From JAXIPB01 sp045403155 (GTDB lineage: Bacteria > Actinomycetota > Actinomycetes > Mycobacteriales > Micromonosporaceae), in contig JAXIPB010000280.1 in NCBI GenBank assembly GCA_045403155.1, positions 1-27,849 of the forward strand: a stretch of 27,849 bases of DNA, in the 5' to 3' direction. The notes below the pieces were generated by a model. The model was not told the DNA's origin, did not search any database, and saw only the letters and a program-made list of their open reading frames with translations. Of this stretch, positions 1 through 8,887 are shown in pieces; the first letter of the stretch is position 1, and each line of letters starts with the position of its first letter. Both the position numbers and the translations under genes were made by a program.

Positions 1-180
1 CCGGTCCGGCGACTGCCCGACGAGTTGATACTGGAGCCCCCAGCGTTTCGCGTGGAGGTAGCTCAACTGCACCCAGAGCCCGGCCTGGCTGGCATCGCTG
101 GCGGCCGCGTCGCCAGGGACGATCGCACCGGGAATGCCATCGCCCGGCAGGTCGTCCGGGGGGTCGCGCTGCTCTGTCAT
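1..180 (-). CDS. Hypothetical protein, N-terminal part only (runs off the window)
   Basis: The reading frame begins with ATG at 180 and is open to the window edge, giving the first 60 residues. A GGAAGG ribosome-binding site lies 7 bases before the ATG, which supports this start. The N-terminus is acidic and Pro/Gly/Ala-rich (MTEQRDPPDDLPGDGIPG) and then becomes more hydrophobic and aromatic around residues 35-55 (LWVQLSYLHAKRWGLQYQ), as if a folded domain begins there. I do not recognise the family. It lies about 150 bases downstream of the DUF4193 gene on the same strand and may be co-transcribed with it or have its own promoter in the gap. Confidence 0.6.
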   Translation of the reverse strand, partial: MTEQRDPPDDLPGDGIPGAIVPGDAAASDASQAGLWVQLSYLHAKRWGLQYQLVGQSPDR

Positions 181-330
181 CCCTGAACCTTCCGCGTTCG
201 AGATCTCGCCAACGGCCCCCCGTGCCCCGCCGATTCTGGTCTACCCATCTCTTGCCGCACTGTCACGGCTGCCGTCACGGTTAAGAGCGCAGGCACCCGC
301 GCCATCCATCACGCGCGTGTCCCGGCCGCG

Positions 331-627
331 TTAGGCGCACTCTCGACAGATCAGCTCGCCATTGCGCTCGTACGCGAGCTGGCTGCGGTGATGTACGAGG
401 AAGCACCGCGAGCAGCGGAACTCGTCGGCCTGCATGGGCAGGACCCTGACGGTCAGTTCCTCATCGGCGAGATCCGCGCCGGGCAGCTCAAAGCTGTCAG
501 CGACGTCGGTCTCGTCGATGTCCACACTGCCCGACTGCGCGTCAACCCGCCGGGACTTCAGCTCCTCGATGCTGTCCTCACCGAGCTCGACCTCGTCACG
601 CCGTGGCGCGTCGTAGTCGGTCGCCAT
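331..627 (-). CDS. DUF4193 family small zinc-ribbon-like protein
   Basis: A 98-residue acidic protein. The start MATDYDAPRRDEVE, the central stretch SFELPGADLADEELTVRV and the C-terminal cysteine cluster are hallmarks of the actinobacterial DUF4193 family. Four cysteines are arranged as two CxxC pairs (CSRC near residue 72 and CREC at the extreme C-terminus) with an HH between them, a likely zinc-binding fold; the function is unknown. A GGAG lies about 11 bases before the ATG. In Mycobacterium the orthologue (Rv2699c) is a close neighbour of cei, suhB and sigA, the same order as here, which strengthens the call. It is divergent from the cei-like gene across a 414-base gap that must hold both promoters. 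Confidence 0.93.
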   Translation of the reverse strand: MATDYDAPRRDEVELGEDSIEELKSRRVDAQSGSVDIDETDVADSFELPGADLADEELTVRVLPMQADEFRCSRCFLVHHRSQLAYERNGELICRECA

Positions 628-1041
628 CCGTTGTCACACTCCAATGCATCAACGCGTGTCACTGTTATCGCTGCTCCGCTCGCATGCTCGCGGTGCAACT
701 GTCGTGTTGCGTTTCGCTGTCGGCCGGCCGGCCGGGGTGCGGTCCCCTCGTCGCACTCGATCGTCCGCTCGGGAGATCCCCGTAGGCCCGCCGGCGGCGT
801 ACCTTACCCTCCTCATGCGGAAAGTTGTACGCGTCCGCACGAAAGAATGTTCCCGATGTGACCTAGGCGACACAAAGGTAGGGCTAGGCGCTGACGGATG
901 ACCAACGGCACGCCGACAAGCCATGGGGATTCCCCACAGGTGGTGCGGGTGGAGGCTACCCTCGTGGGCACTGGGAGGCGCCTGATGCCCACGTAAATGC
1001 CCACATTGATACCCAGATCGCGGACCGGGGAGTACCGAGGA
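628..1041. other. Divergent intergenic region between DUF4193 and the cei-like gene
   Basis: This gap separates two divergent genes and should contain both promoters, but I could not find a convincing -35/-10 pair on either strand. The clearest structure is a perfect 13-base palindrome at 924-936 (TGGGGA-T-TCCCCA), about 105 bases before the cei-like start, which could be an operator half-pair or chance. Longer open frames cross the region in several frames, but none has a ribosome-binding site or a recognisable product, so I call no gene here. Confidence 0.4.
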
Positions 1042-1578
1042 ATGACGTTTGCAAGGGTACGGGCGCTGATCGCGGTCGCCGTCCTGTTCGTCACGGCCGG
1101 CGTGGTCGTCATCATGGCGATCGGCCGGGATTCCCAGACCAAGCCGCTGAGTGTGGACCCGTGCCCATCCGGCCTCGTTCCGGCGAGGGTAAAGATGCCC
1201 GAACGCAACGATGTGACGATCAACGTCTTCAACGGGACCAAGAAGGTCGGGCTCGCGCAGCAAATCGGTGGCGAGTTCAAGAACCGGGGTTTCAATGTCA
1301 AGAAGACCGAGACCGCGCCCGGGAACAAAGTCTCCGACCAGATCGCTGAGATCACCTTCGGGCCCGAGGCGGTCGGCGCGGCCTGGCTTGTCAGCGCTTA
1401 CTTCCTCGTCGACGAAGCGAAGATGATCTTCGACATCAAACGCAAGGGCGCGGAGGTCGACGTCGTCATCGGTACGCAGTTCCAGCAACTCGCGACGACG
1501 ACCGAGGTCAACCAGTCCATCGCGGCACTCGGCAACCCGGAGCTGCCGCCAGGCACGTGCGAGGCGGCAGGCGCGTAA
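1042..1578 (+). CDS. cei: Cei-like membrane-anchored LytR_C domain envelope protein
   Basis: A 178-residue protein with one N-terminal membrane segment (about residues 5-26, LIAVAVLFVTAGVVVIMAIG) and an extracytoplasmic LytR_C-type domain (about residues 58-165). The segment VTINVFNGTKKVGLAQQIGG is the typical VxVxNGTxxxGLA opening of that domain. I start at ATG 1042, directly behind GGGGAG and GAGGA; an in-frame ATG at 997 would add 15 residues with no ribosome site. The Mycobacterium tuberculosis equivalent beside suhB and sigA, Rv2700, is named Cei (cell envelope integrity), so the symbol rests on domain plus synteny. The protein is a little shorter than Rv2700. It converges on suhB with only 23 bases between the stop codons. 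Function beyond an envelope role is inference. Confidence 0.8.
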   Translation: MTFARVRALIAVAVLFVTAGVVVIMAIGRDSQTKPLSVDPCPSGLVPARVKMPERNDVTINVFNGTKKVGLAQQIGGEFKNRGFNVKKTETAPGNKVSDQIAEITFGPEAVGAAWLVSAYFLVDEAKMIFDIKRKGAEVDVVIGTQFQQLATTTEVNQSIAALGNPELPPGTCEAAGA

Positions 1579-1601
1579 CGCACGCATGGCCCCAACCGGG
1601 C

Positions 1602-2492
1602 TCACGGCCCGCCGTCCGCGTCGAGCGCGACCAGGATCCTGTGTAGCTCTGCGTGCAGGGCCGGCGGGGCGGCAAGCACCATTGCCGGACCCGGGGGAGC
1701 GCCCCGCAGGCCGGTCACCAGCAGCCCTGCCTCCTGGGCGATCAGCCCGCCGGCTGCGTTGTCCCAGGCGTTAAGGCCCTTCTCGAAATAGGCATCGACC
1801 CGCGCATCCGCGGCGAAGCACAGGTCGAGCGACGCCGCACCCAGCCGGCGGATATCCCGTACCAGGGGCAGGACTCCGGCCACCACGCCGGCCTGATGCG
1901 CGCGTCGCGCGGCGTCGTAGCCGAACCCGGTTGCGACCAGTGCCTGGCTCAGGTTCGTCGCCGTAGAGCCGGTGAGCCTCCGCCCGTCACGCCACGCGCC
2001 TCCGCCCCGCACGGCGGTCCACTCCTCCCCCGAGACGGCGTTTCGGACGACGCCGGCAACGCTGACGCCCCGCACCTCGGCCGCGATGGAGACCGCGTAC
2101 TGCGGAAGTCCGTACACATAGTTCACTGTCCCGTCGATGGGGTCGATCACCCACCGGACGGTCGGGAAGGCCTCTCCGGCCCCTGCGGAAAAGTCTCTCC
2201 CGGACTCGGCGGGCGGGGAGCCGAATTCCTCGCCGAGAATGCTGTCGCCGGGGCGCTCTACGGCCAGCAGGTCGACGATCAACCGCTCGACGGCCCGATC
2301 GGCCGCCGTGACCAGATCAGTGGCGGTGGTTTTCGTGCCGACCCCCGTGACTCCGTCCGCGCGCAGGCTCCGGGCGAGCTCGGCGGCCCGACGAGCAAGC
2401 GCCACGGCGACGGCAAGCAGCTCCCGGGGATCCTCCGACCGCGCTGGGTCACCCGCCATCTCCCACGTGCGCGAACCACTCTGAGAACTCAT
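1602..2492 (-). CDS. suhB: Inositol-1-monophosphatase family protein SuhB
   Basis: A 296-residue Mg2+-dependent phosphatase of the inositol monophosphatase superfamily, which hydrolyses myo-inositol 1-phosphate to inositol, used in actinobacteria for phosphatidylinositol and related lipids. The metal and catalytic motifs are visible in order: GEE at 87-89, WVIDPIDGT at 114-122 (the DPxDGT signature) and WDNAAG at 243-248. Length is normal for the family. ATG 2492 is chosen because GGAGGG sits 5 bases upstream; the frame stays open a further 130 codons upstream, but that extension is Arg/Trp-rich with no family similarity. The gene lies back to back with sigA, as in Mycobacterium. Substrates could also include related sugar phosphates. 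Confidence 0.95.
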   Translation of the reverse strand: MSSQSGSRTWEMAGDPARSEDPRELLAVAVALARRAAELARSLRADGVTGVGTKTTATDLVTAADRAVERLIVDLLAVERPGDSILGEEFGSPPAESGRDFSAGAGEAFPTVRWVIDPIDGTVNYVYGLPQYAVSIAAEVRGVSVAGVVRNAVSGEEWTAVRGGGAWRDGRRLTGSTATNLSQALVATGFGYDAARRAHQAGVVAGVLPLVRDIRRLGAASLDLCFAADARVDAYFEKGLNAWDNAAGGLIAQEAGLLVTGLRGAPPGPAMVLAAPPALHAELHRILVALDADGGP

Positions 2493-2826
2493 GGAATCCC
2501 TCCGCGGGGCGGGTCCAGGCCGGCCGCACCTCGCATCCGGCGACGGTCTCCATGCCCCATGGTGCGCCGGCCACTCCGTGCGCCAACCATCCTCGCAGCC
2601 GAACGACGGCCGTGACACGAGATGATCGCAAAGAACGGCGCTACAATTCACGCCTGCCCGCGTGTCTCGCCAGAGCCGCCCGATGCGAGGGCCCCAGGTA
2701 CAACTCTGCGAAGCTTGCAAGCGGAACATGAAGCACAGCACCGGTCTCCGTACGGGGGCGTCACCGCGGCGTATTTTGCGCCCGTCGACGGATCCGGTCG
2801 CCGGTCTCGCCACTGGAAGGTCGTTC
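2493..2826. other. Divergent suhB/sigA intergenic region and sigA leader
   Basis: This 334-base stretch separates the divergent suhB and sigA starts and holds their promoters. The only strong core element is a TACAAT hexamer at 2642-2647 on the plus strand. The frame of sigA is open upstream of its GTG, but the extra 55 residues are not sigma-like. I see no RNA gene here. Confidence 0.45.
2642..2647 (+). promoter_or_regulatory. Candidate -10 element for sigA
   Basis: TACAAT differs by one base from the TATAAT consensus and lies about 180 bases before the sigA start. No good -35 hexamer is present at 16-19 bases upstream (the sequence there is GAGATG-like), so the assignment rests on the -10 alone. 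If correct, the sigA mRNA has an untranslated leader of roughly 170 bases. Confidence 0.3.
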
Positions 2827-4845
<2,019 letters not shown>

Positions 4846-4856
4846 CCTCTTCGCGC

Positions 4857-4913
4857 CGATCATGACCTGGAGGTCATGATCGACGGCTTTCTGCGGCCGT
4901 GAGGTCATGATCG
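4857..4913. repeat. Perfect 12-bp-arm palindrome plus third half-copy downstream of sigA
   Basis: CGATCATGACCT at 4857-4868 and its exact reverse complement at 4871-4882 are separated by GG. A third copy of AGGTCATGATCG occurs at 4902-4913. The palindrome begins 12 bases after the sigA stop and could act as a transcription terminator, although there is no T-run (only CTTTCT follows). The extra half-copy suggests instead a dispersed extragenic repeat or a protein-binding site. Confidence 0.75.
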
Positions 4914-5031
4914 TTGCGATCTTGCGGGGTTTCGCTGATCGCGTAATCGCTGTGGCGTGCCATGGCGGGAGGGGTGTTTTGGGCGAGTCGTGCCCGGATG
5001 GTCACTGGTGGTCGGTGATCACATGCTGGCT

Positions 5032-5047
5032 GTGACGCAAATGTGAC
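5032..5047 (+). promoter_or_regulatory. GTnAC-N6-GTnAC direct repeat upstream of the DUF7455-like gene
   Basis: GTGAC at 5032-5036 and GTGAC at 5043-5047 are separated by six bases, giving an 11-base period. This is the architecture recognised by several actinobacterial OmpR-family regulators (AfsQ1-type GTnAC-n6-GTnAC; GlnR boxes are similar). It lies about 185 bases before the next start codon, so a role is uncertain. Confidence 0.35.
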
Positions 5048-5231
5048 CGAGGACGCCGTATGCCCGATGCCATGACGGGTGAGGCCGTTCAACTCCTCGG
5101 GATACGCTCGGTGTGACCGCGGTCCCCATGGTTTCGGGAACGCGGTCGCTGGACCCGATGTTGGACGATGTGTGAAAGACGAGCAAAGCAACGTGTCCCC
5201 AATCGACGCACGACCTGCAGAGGAGGAGGCG

Positions 5232-5507
5232 ATGACCCCAACCCTCACGCCGCCGCCCGAGGCCGCGGCTCCCCCCGCAGCCGAAGAGCGCTGCGACCGC
5301 TGCAACGCGGCCGGGAAACTGCGGATCGTTCTGGCCGGCGGGGGCGAGTTGGTCTTCTGCGGGCATCACGCCAACAAGTACGCACCGGAGCTTGTAAAGA
5401 TCGCTGTTGAGGTCGTGGCTGCGCCCGACTTCACGTGGCGCGTTAGCGAGCTGACCGAGAGCGGGCCAGCTGAGCAGGTAGGACAGCCGGGCCGGCAGTT
5501 TAGCTAG
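5232..5507 (+). CDS. DUF7455-like small zinc-ribbon protein
   Basis: A 91-residue protein. After a Pro/Ala-rich start (MTPTLTPPPEAAAPPAAEE) come the motifs CDRC, LVFCGHHANKY and a hydrophobic helix (APELVKIAVEVV). The CxxC ... CxHH set is likely to bind one zinc ion. Small proteins of this kind next to the primary sigma factor gene are common in actinobacteria and their function is unknown. AGGAGG at 5221-5226 lies 5 bases before ATG 5232, a strong site that decides this start over an in-frame ATG at 5079. The C-terminal 25 residues are less conserved-looking. A terminator-like hairpin follows 14 bases after the stop, shared with the convergent helicase gene. Confidence 0.85.
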   Translation: MTPTLTPPPEAAAPPAAEERCDRCNAAGKLRIVLAGGGELVFCGHHANKYAPELVKIAVEVVAAPDFTWRVSELTESGPAEQVGQPGRQFS

Positions 5508-5520
5508 ACGCACATGCGCA

Positions 5521-5550
5521 GGGCGTCTCGGGAGACCGGGGCGCCCTTTT
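5521..5550 (+). terminator. Rho-independent-type terminator, DUF7455-like gene
   Basis: GGGCG...TCTC pairs with GAGA...CGCCC (5521-5546) around a short loop with an internal bulge, followed by TTTT at 5547-5550. It sits 14 bases after the DUF7455-like stop and between two convergent genes, so the hairpin may also stop helicase transcription on the other strand. Confidence 0.55.
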
Positions 5551-5588
5551 GCGCACCCGGAGCGAGGATGCGCCGGCGTCGGCGGAAG

Positions 5589-7442
5589 TCACAGCTTGTG
5601 CAGCGTCGAGATCCGCTCCTCGAGCTGGGCGATCGTCGCCTGTGCACTCGCCGGTCCGCCGCAGAGTCGCCGCAGCTCGGCGTGGATCTTCCCGTGCGGT
5701 ACGCCCGTGCGGTGGTGATGGGCGGCGACCAGTCCATTCAGCTGGCGTCGGAGGGCCAAGCGCCGCTCCCCCGACGTTTGCTGTCTCGGGGCCACGTGTC
5801 TCGATGACGCAGCGCCCTCGTCCCGTCGCCGCGCCGCCGCGGACTGCTCCGCCTGCCGTCGGGCCAGCAGGCTCGCAACCTGATCGGGGCGTAGCAGACC
5901 CGGCAGGCCCAGGTACTCCTCCTCCTCGGGCGTACCCGACCGGACGGGCAGGCCGAACGATGCCCCATCGAAGATTACTTGATCAAGTTCTGCGGTGGCG
6001 GAGAGCGCCTCGAATCGTCTGACCAGCTCATCACTTGCGCCGTCGGCCCGCGCGGCTCGCTCCATGAGGTCGTCGTCGAGCCCGTCGCCACGGGAGCGCT
6101 CGCCGAGGACATGGTCGCGTTGCGCCTCCATCTCGCTCGCCAGCTCAAGAAGCTGCGTCACGCTGGGGAGGAAGACACTCGCGGTCTCGCCAGGTGTCCG
6201 TACCCGAACAAACCGCCCGATCGCCTGAGCGAAGAACAGCGGGGTCGAGGCGCTCGTGGCGTATACGCCCACCGCCAAGCGCGGAATGTCGACCCCCTCC
6301 GACACCATCCGCACCGCGACCAGCCAGCGTTGGGTGGACGCGGCGAACGCGGCAATCCGGCCGGAGGCTCCAGCGTCGTCCGAGAGCGCCACCGCGGGCT
6401 TCTCGCCGCAGATCGTTTCGAGCAGCTTGGCGTACGCCCGAGCCGCCTGCCGATCGGTCGCGATGACCAGACCGCCGGCATCTGGCATGCCGCCGGAGCG
6501 TTTGGCCTGCAGCCGCGCGTCGGCGGCGCGCAGAACCTGTGGCATCCACTCGCCGTTGGGGTCGAGCGCGGTCCGCCACGCGTTCGCGATCAAGTCCTTG
6601 GTCATCGGCTCGCCGAGCCGCGCAGTCAACTCCTCGCCGGCTGACGTACGCCATCGGGTCTCGCCCGAGTACGCCAGGAAGATGACCGGCCGTACGACGC
6701 CATCGGCCAGCGCGTCCGCGTAGCCGTACGAGGAATCTGACCGCGATCGCAGACGGCCATCGGCCTCGCGCTCGTACGTCACGAACGGGATTGGATTCTC
6801 GTCGGAGCGAAATGGCGTTCCGGTGAGCATCAGCCGGCGAACCGCGGGCTCGAACGCGGATCTCGTGGCTTCGCCCCAAGATCGGGAGTCGCCCGCGTGG
6901 TGAATCTCATCGAGGATCACTAGGGTGCGCCGGGCAAGCGAACGCCGTCTATGTACGGCGGGGGCCGCGCCGACCTGGGCGTACGTCACCACGGCGCCAT
7001 GGAAATCGGCGGAGGAGTGGACGTCGACATTGCGGAAGGCGGCGTCCAGCTGGATCCCGACAGCGCCCGCGGCGACCGCCCACTGGGTCTTGAGATGCTC
7101 GGTCGGCGTCACGACCGTGAGCGCCTCGACCGTGCTGTCCGCCAGGAGCTCGGCCGCTATGCGCAGCGCGAACGTCGTCTTGCCCGCGCCTGGCGTGGCA
7201 ACGGCCACGAAGTTGTTGCGTTGATCGCCTCCGGCGAAGTTGCTGCGTTGATCGCCACCGGCGAAGTTGCTGCGTTGATCGCCACCGGCGAAGTTGCTGC
7301 GTTGATCGCCTCCGGCGAAGTTGCTGCGTTGATCGCCTCCGGCGAAGTTACCGTCGCGGCGGCGGAGGTACTCGACCATGGCCCGCCGCTGCCAGGCCCG
7401 CAGGGGCGGGAAGGAGGCGAGCGACGGTCGGGGCGCGGCCAT
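5589..7442 (-). CDS. DEAD/DEAH-box superfamily 2 helicase with repeat insertion
   Basis: A 617-residue ATP-dependent nucleic-acid helicase/translocase. Visible motifs are RAWQRRAMVEYL (Q-motif region, 15-26), Walker A VATPGAGKTT (81-90), motif Ib-like VVTPTEHLKTQW, Walker B ILDEIHHAG, motif III LTGTPFRSD, and in the second RecA domain ATDRQAARAYAKLL, MVSEGVDIPRL and FFAQAIGRFVRV (motifs V and VI). ATG 7442 has GGAGGG upstream; an in-frame extension of 54 codons upstream is Arg-rich and unlike the family. The odd feature is five tandem copies of NFAGGDQRS (residues 32-76) inserted between the Q-motif helix and Walker A. The gene lies between DUF3039 and the DUF7455-like gene, all near sigA, a usual neighbourhood for this uncharacterised actinobacterial helicase. 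The target (DNA or RNA) is not known. Confidence 0.92.
   Translation of the reverse strand: MAAPRPSLASFPPLRAWQRRAMVEYLRRRDGNFAGGDQRSNFAGGDQRSNFAGGDQRSNFAGGDQRSNFAGGDQRNNFVAVATPGAGKTTFALRIAAELLADSTVEALTVVTPTEHLKTQWAVAAGAVGIQLDAAFRNVDVHSSADFHGAVVTYAQVGAAPAVHRRRSLARRTLVILDEIHHAGDSRSWGEATRSAFEPAVRRLMLTGTPFRSDENPIPFVTYEREADGRLRSRSDSSYGYADALADGVVRPVIFLAYSGETRWRTSAGEELTARLGEPMTKDLIANAWRTALDPNGEWMPQVLRAADARLQAKRSGGMPDAGGLVIATDRQAARAYAKLLETICGEKPAVALSDDAGASGRIAAFAASTQRWLVAVRMVSEGVDIPRLAVGVYATSASTPLFFAQAIGRFVRVRTPGETASVFLPSVTQLLELASEMEAQRDHVLGERSRGDGLDDDLMERAARADGASDELVRRFEALSATAELDQVIFDGASFGLPVRSGTPEEEEYLGLPGLLRPDQVASLLARRQAEQSAAARRRDEGAASSRHVAPRQQTSGERRLALRRQLNGLVAAHHHRTGVPHGKIHAELRRLCGGPASAQATIAQLEERISTLHKL
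7209..7349 (-). repeat. 27-bp tandem repeat, five units, inside the helicase gene
   Basis: Five contiguous 27-base units (7209-7235, 7236-7262, 7263-7289, 7290-7316, 7317-7343) differ only at two positions and are followed by the first 6 bases of a sixth. On the minus strand each encodes NFAGGDQRS (last copy ends RN). The length is divisible by three, so expansion or contraction keeps the frame. Confidence 0.97.
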
Positions 7443-7559
7443 GCGTCCCTCCCCGTACCGAACTCGAGCCCGCACGCCGCTGGGCGACCGACGTGTGAAA
7501 GCCCTCGGTCGGGTACGACGCGAAGGCCCGCCCAGACTAACCCGGCTCACCGGCATTCT

Positions 7560-7623
7560 GCGCGAGCGACACCAGCCGCGAGCGACACCAGCCGCGGGCG
7601 ACACCGGCCGCGGGCGACACCAC
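7560..7623. repeat. 16-bp tandem repeat, four units, upstream of the helicase start
   Basis: Units at 7560-7575, 7576-7591, 7592-7607 and 7608-7623 share the core CGC-G/A-GCGACACC. They lie between the DUF3039 stop and the helicase start, in a 217-base gap that otherwise shows no gene. A unit length not divisible by three fits non-coding DNA. They are within the presumed helicase leader or promoter region. Confidence 0.85.
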
Positions 7624-7659
7624 GCGGTCGAAAGCGCGGTCGGTCAGGTTTCCCGCAGG

Positions 7660-7905
7660 CTACGCATCCGGCAGCGACTCGAAGATCTCCTTGCACTCCG
7701 GGCAGACCGGGAAGCGTTTTGGATCCCGCGATGGGACCCAGACCTTTCCGCACAACGCGCGCACGGGCGTGCCGTTCACCATCGCCTCCATGATCTTTTC
7801 CTTGTCCGCGTAGTGCGAGAAGCGCTCGTGGTCGCCCTCATCGAGGCGGTAGTCGGTGCGTTCCTCGATCAGGGTGCCGGACTCAGGGGTCGTCGGTGTG
7901 GTCAC
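7660..7905 (-). CDS. DUF3039 domain protein
   Basis: An 81-residue protein with the DUF3039 core GDHERFSHYADKEKIMEAMVNGTPVRALCGKVW followed by PSRDPKRFPVCPECKEIFESL. One cysteine in ALCGKVW and a CPEC pair suggest a single metal site. Function is unknown; the family is nearly universal in actinobacteria and typically sits near the sigA-proximal helicase, as here. I start at GTG 7905 (VTTPTTPESGTL); no clear ribosome-binding site is present and the frame is open further upstream, but that would overlap the divergent psuG gene. The DUF3039 and psuG starts are only 58 bases apart, so their promoters must overlap. Confidence 0.9.
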   Translation of the reverse strand: MTTPTTPESGTLIEERTDYRLDEGDHERFSHYADKEKIMEAMVNGTPVRALCGKVWVPSRDPKRFPVCPECKEIFESLPDA

Positions 7906-7963
7906 CCGCCCAGTGTCGCAGGTTCCTCGCGTCGCGAACACTCGACGTCGTACCGTGATCACC

Positions 7964-8887
7964 ATGCAGGAGGTCCGGTACGGACACCACGTGCGCACGG
8001 CGCTGCGTGAGCACCAACCTGTGGTCGCGCTCGAGAGCACGATCATCTCGCACGGGTTGCCCCGCCCGCGCAATCTCGAGATCGCACGGGAGATCGAGGA
8101 GACCGTACGCAAGCAGGGCGCGATTCCGGCGACGGTCGGCGTGGTCGGCGGCGAGGTCATTGTCGGCCTGGACGACGACGAACTCGCCCGCCTCGCCACC
8201 GCCGATGGGGTGGCGAAGCTTTCCGTACGCGACCTGGCCGTCGCCGCCGCGACCGGTGCCGATGGGGCGACGACGGTCGCCAGCACAGCCGCGCTCGCCG
8301 CGCACGCCGGCATCATCGTCTTCGCCACCGGTGGACTGGGTGGTGTGCACCGAGGGGCAATGGAGACCTTCGATGAGTCGGCTGACCTCGTCACCTTGGC
8401 CCGGACACCGGTGATGGTGGTCTGTGCCGGGGTGAAGTCGATTCTCGATGTCGGTGCGACGCTGGAGCGACTGGAGACTCTCGGTGTGACGGTCATCGGG
8501 TATGGGACGACACGCTTCCCGGGGTTCTATCTCACCGATAGCGGCTTTGATCTGGACTGGTCTATCGCGGGCCCAGAACAGCTCGCGATGGTGTTGCATG
8601 CCCGCCACGCGCAGGGAGTGCACGCCGGCGCGGTGGTCGTGGCCAACCCGCTGCCGCCGGCCGAACAGCTCGACCCCGCGCTGCACGAACGCGTACTCGC
8701 CGACGGACTGGCCGGATTGGCGCGGGAGGAGATCACCGGCAAGGATGTCACGCCGTACCTGCTCGCCCACTTCCATGAGGCGACCGCCGGGGCCAGTCTT
8801 GAGGCCAACATCCGGATCATTCTGCGCAACGCCGCACTCGCGGCTCAGATCGCGTCCGCGTACGCGGCCATCCGCGTCCTCGAATGA
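7964..8887 (+). CDS. psuG: Pseudouridine-5'-phosphate glycosidase
   Basis: A 307-residue enzyme that cleaves the C-C glycosidic bond of pseudouridine 5'-phosphate to uracil and ribose 5-phosphate. Family motifs and active-site residues are present: VALESTIISHGLPRP with Glu24, the Asp of DESADL near 141, and AGVKSILD with Lys158, corresponding to the Glu, Asp and Schiff-base Lys known from the E. coli enzyme. FATGGLGGVHRG and the C-terminal SLEANIRIILRNAALAAQIA are also typical. No ribosome-binding site precedes ATG 7964; a TAnnnT -10-like TACCGT at 7951-7956 would place the transcript start at or next to the ATG, so the mRNA may be leaderless. It overlaps psuK by ATGA. Confidence 0.95.
   Translation: MQEVRYGHHVRTALREHQPVVALESTIISHGLPRPRNLEIAREIEETVRKQGAIPATVGVVGGEVIVGLDDDELARLATADGVAKLSVRDLAVAAATGADGATTVASTAALAAHAGIIVFATGGLGGVHRGAMETFDESADLVTLARTPVMVVCAGVKSILDVGATLERLETLGVTVIGYGTTRFPGFYLTDSGFDLDWSIAGPEQLAMVLHARHAQGVHAGAVVVANPLPPAEQLDPALHERVLADGLAGLAREEITGKDVTPYLLAHFHEATAGASLEANIRIILRNAALAAQIASAYAAIRVLE

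Noticed and set aside
649..1605. Minus-strand 318-codon frame opposite the cei-like gene
   Set aside because: Composition is typical of antisense high-GC DNA, there is no recognisable domain, and it overlaps the convincing cei-like gene fully.
6951..7793. Plus-strand open frame through the helicase repeat, with ALIASGEVA repeats
   Set aside because: The periodicity comes from the 27-bp repeat of the helicase gene on the other strand; flanking residues are Arg-rich noise.
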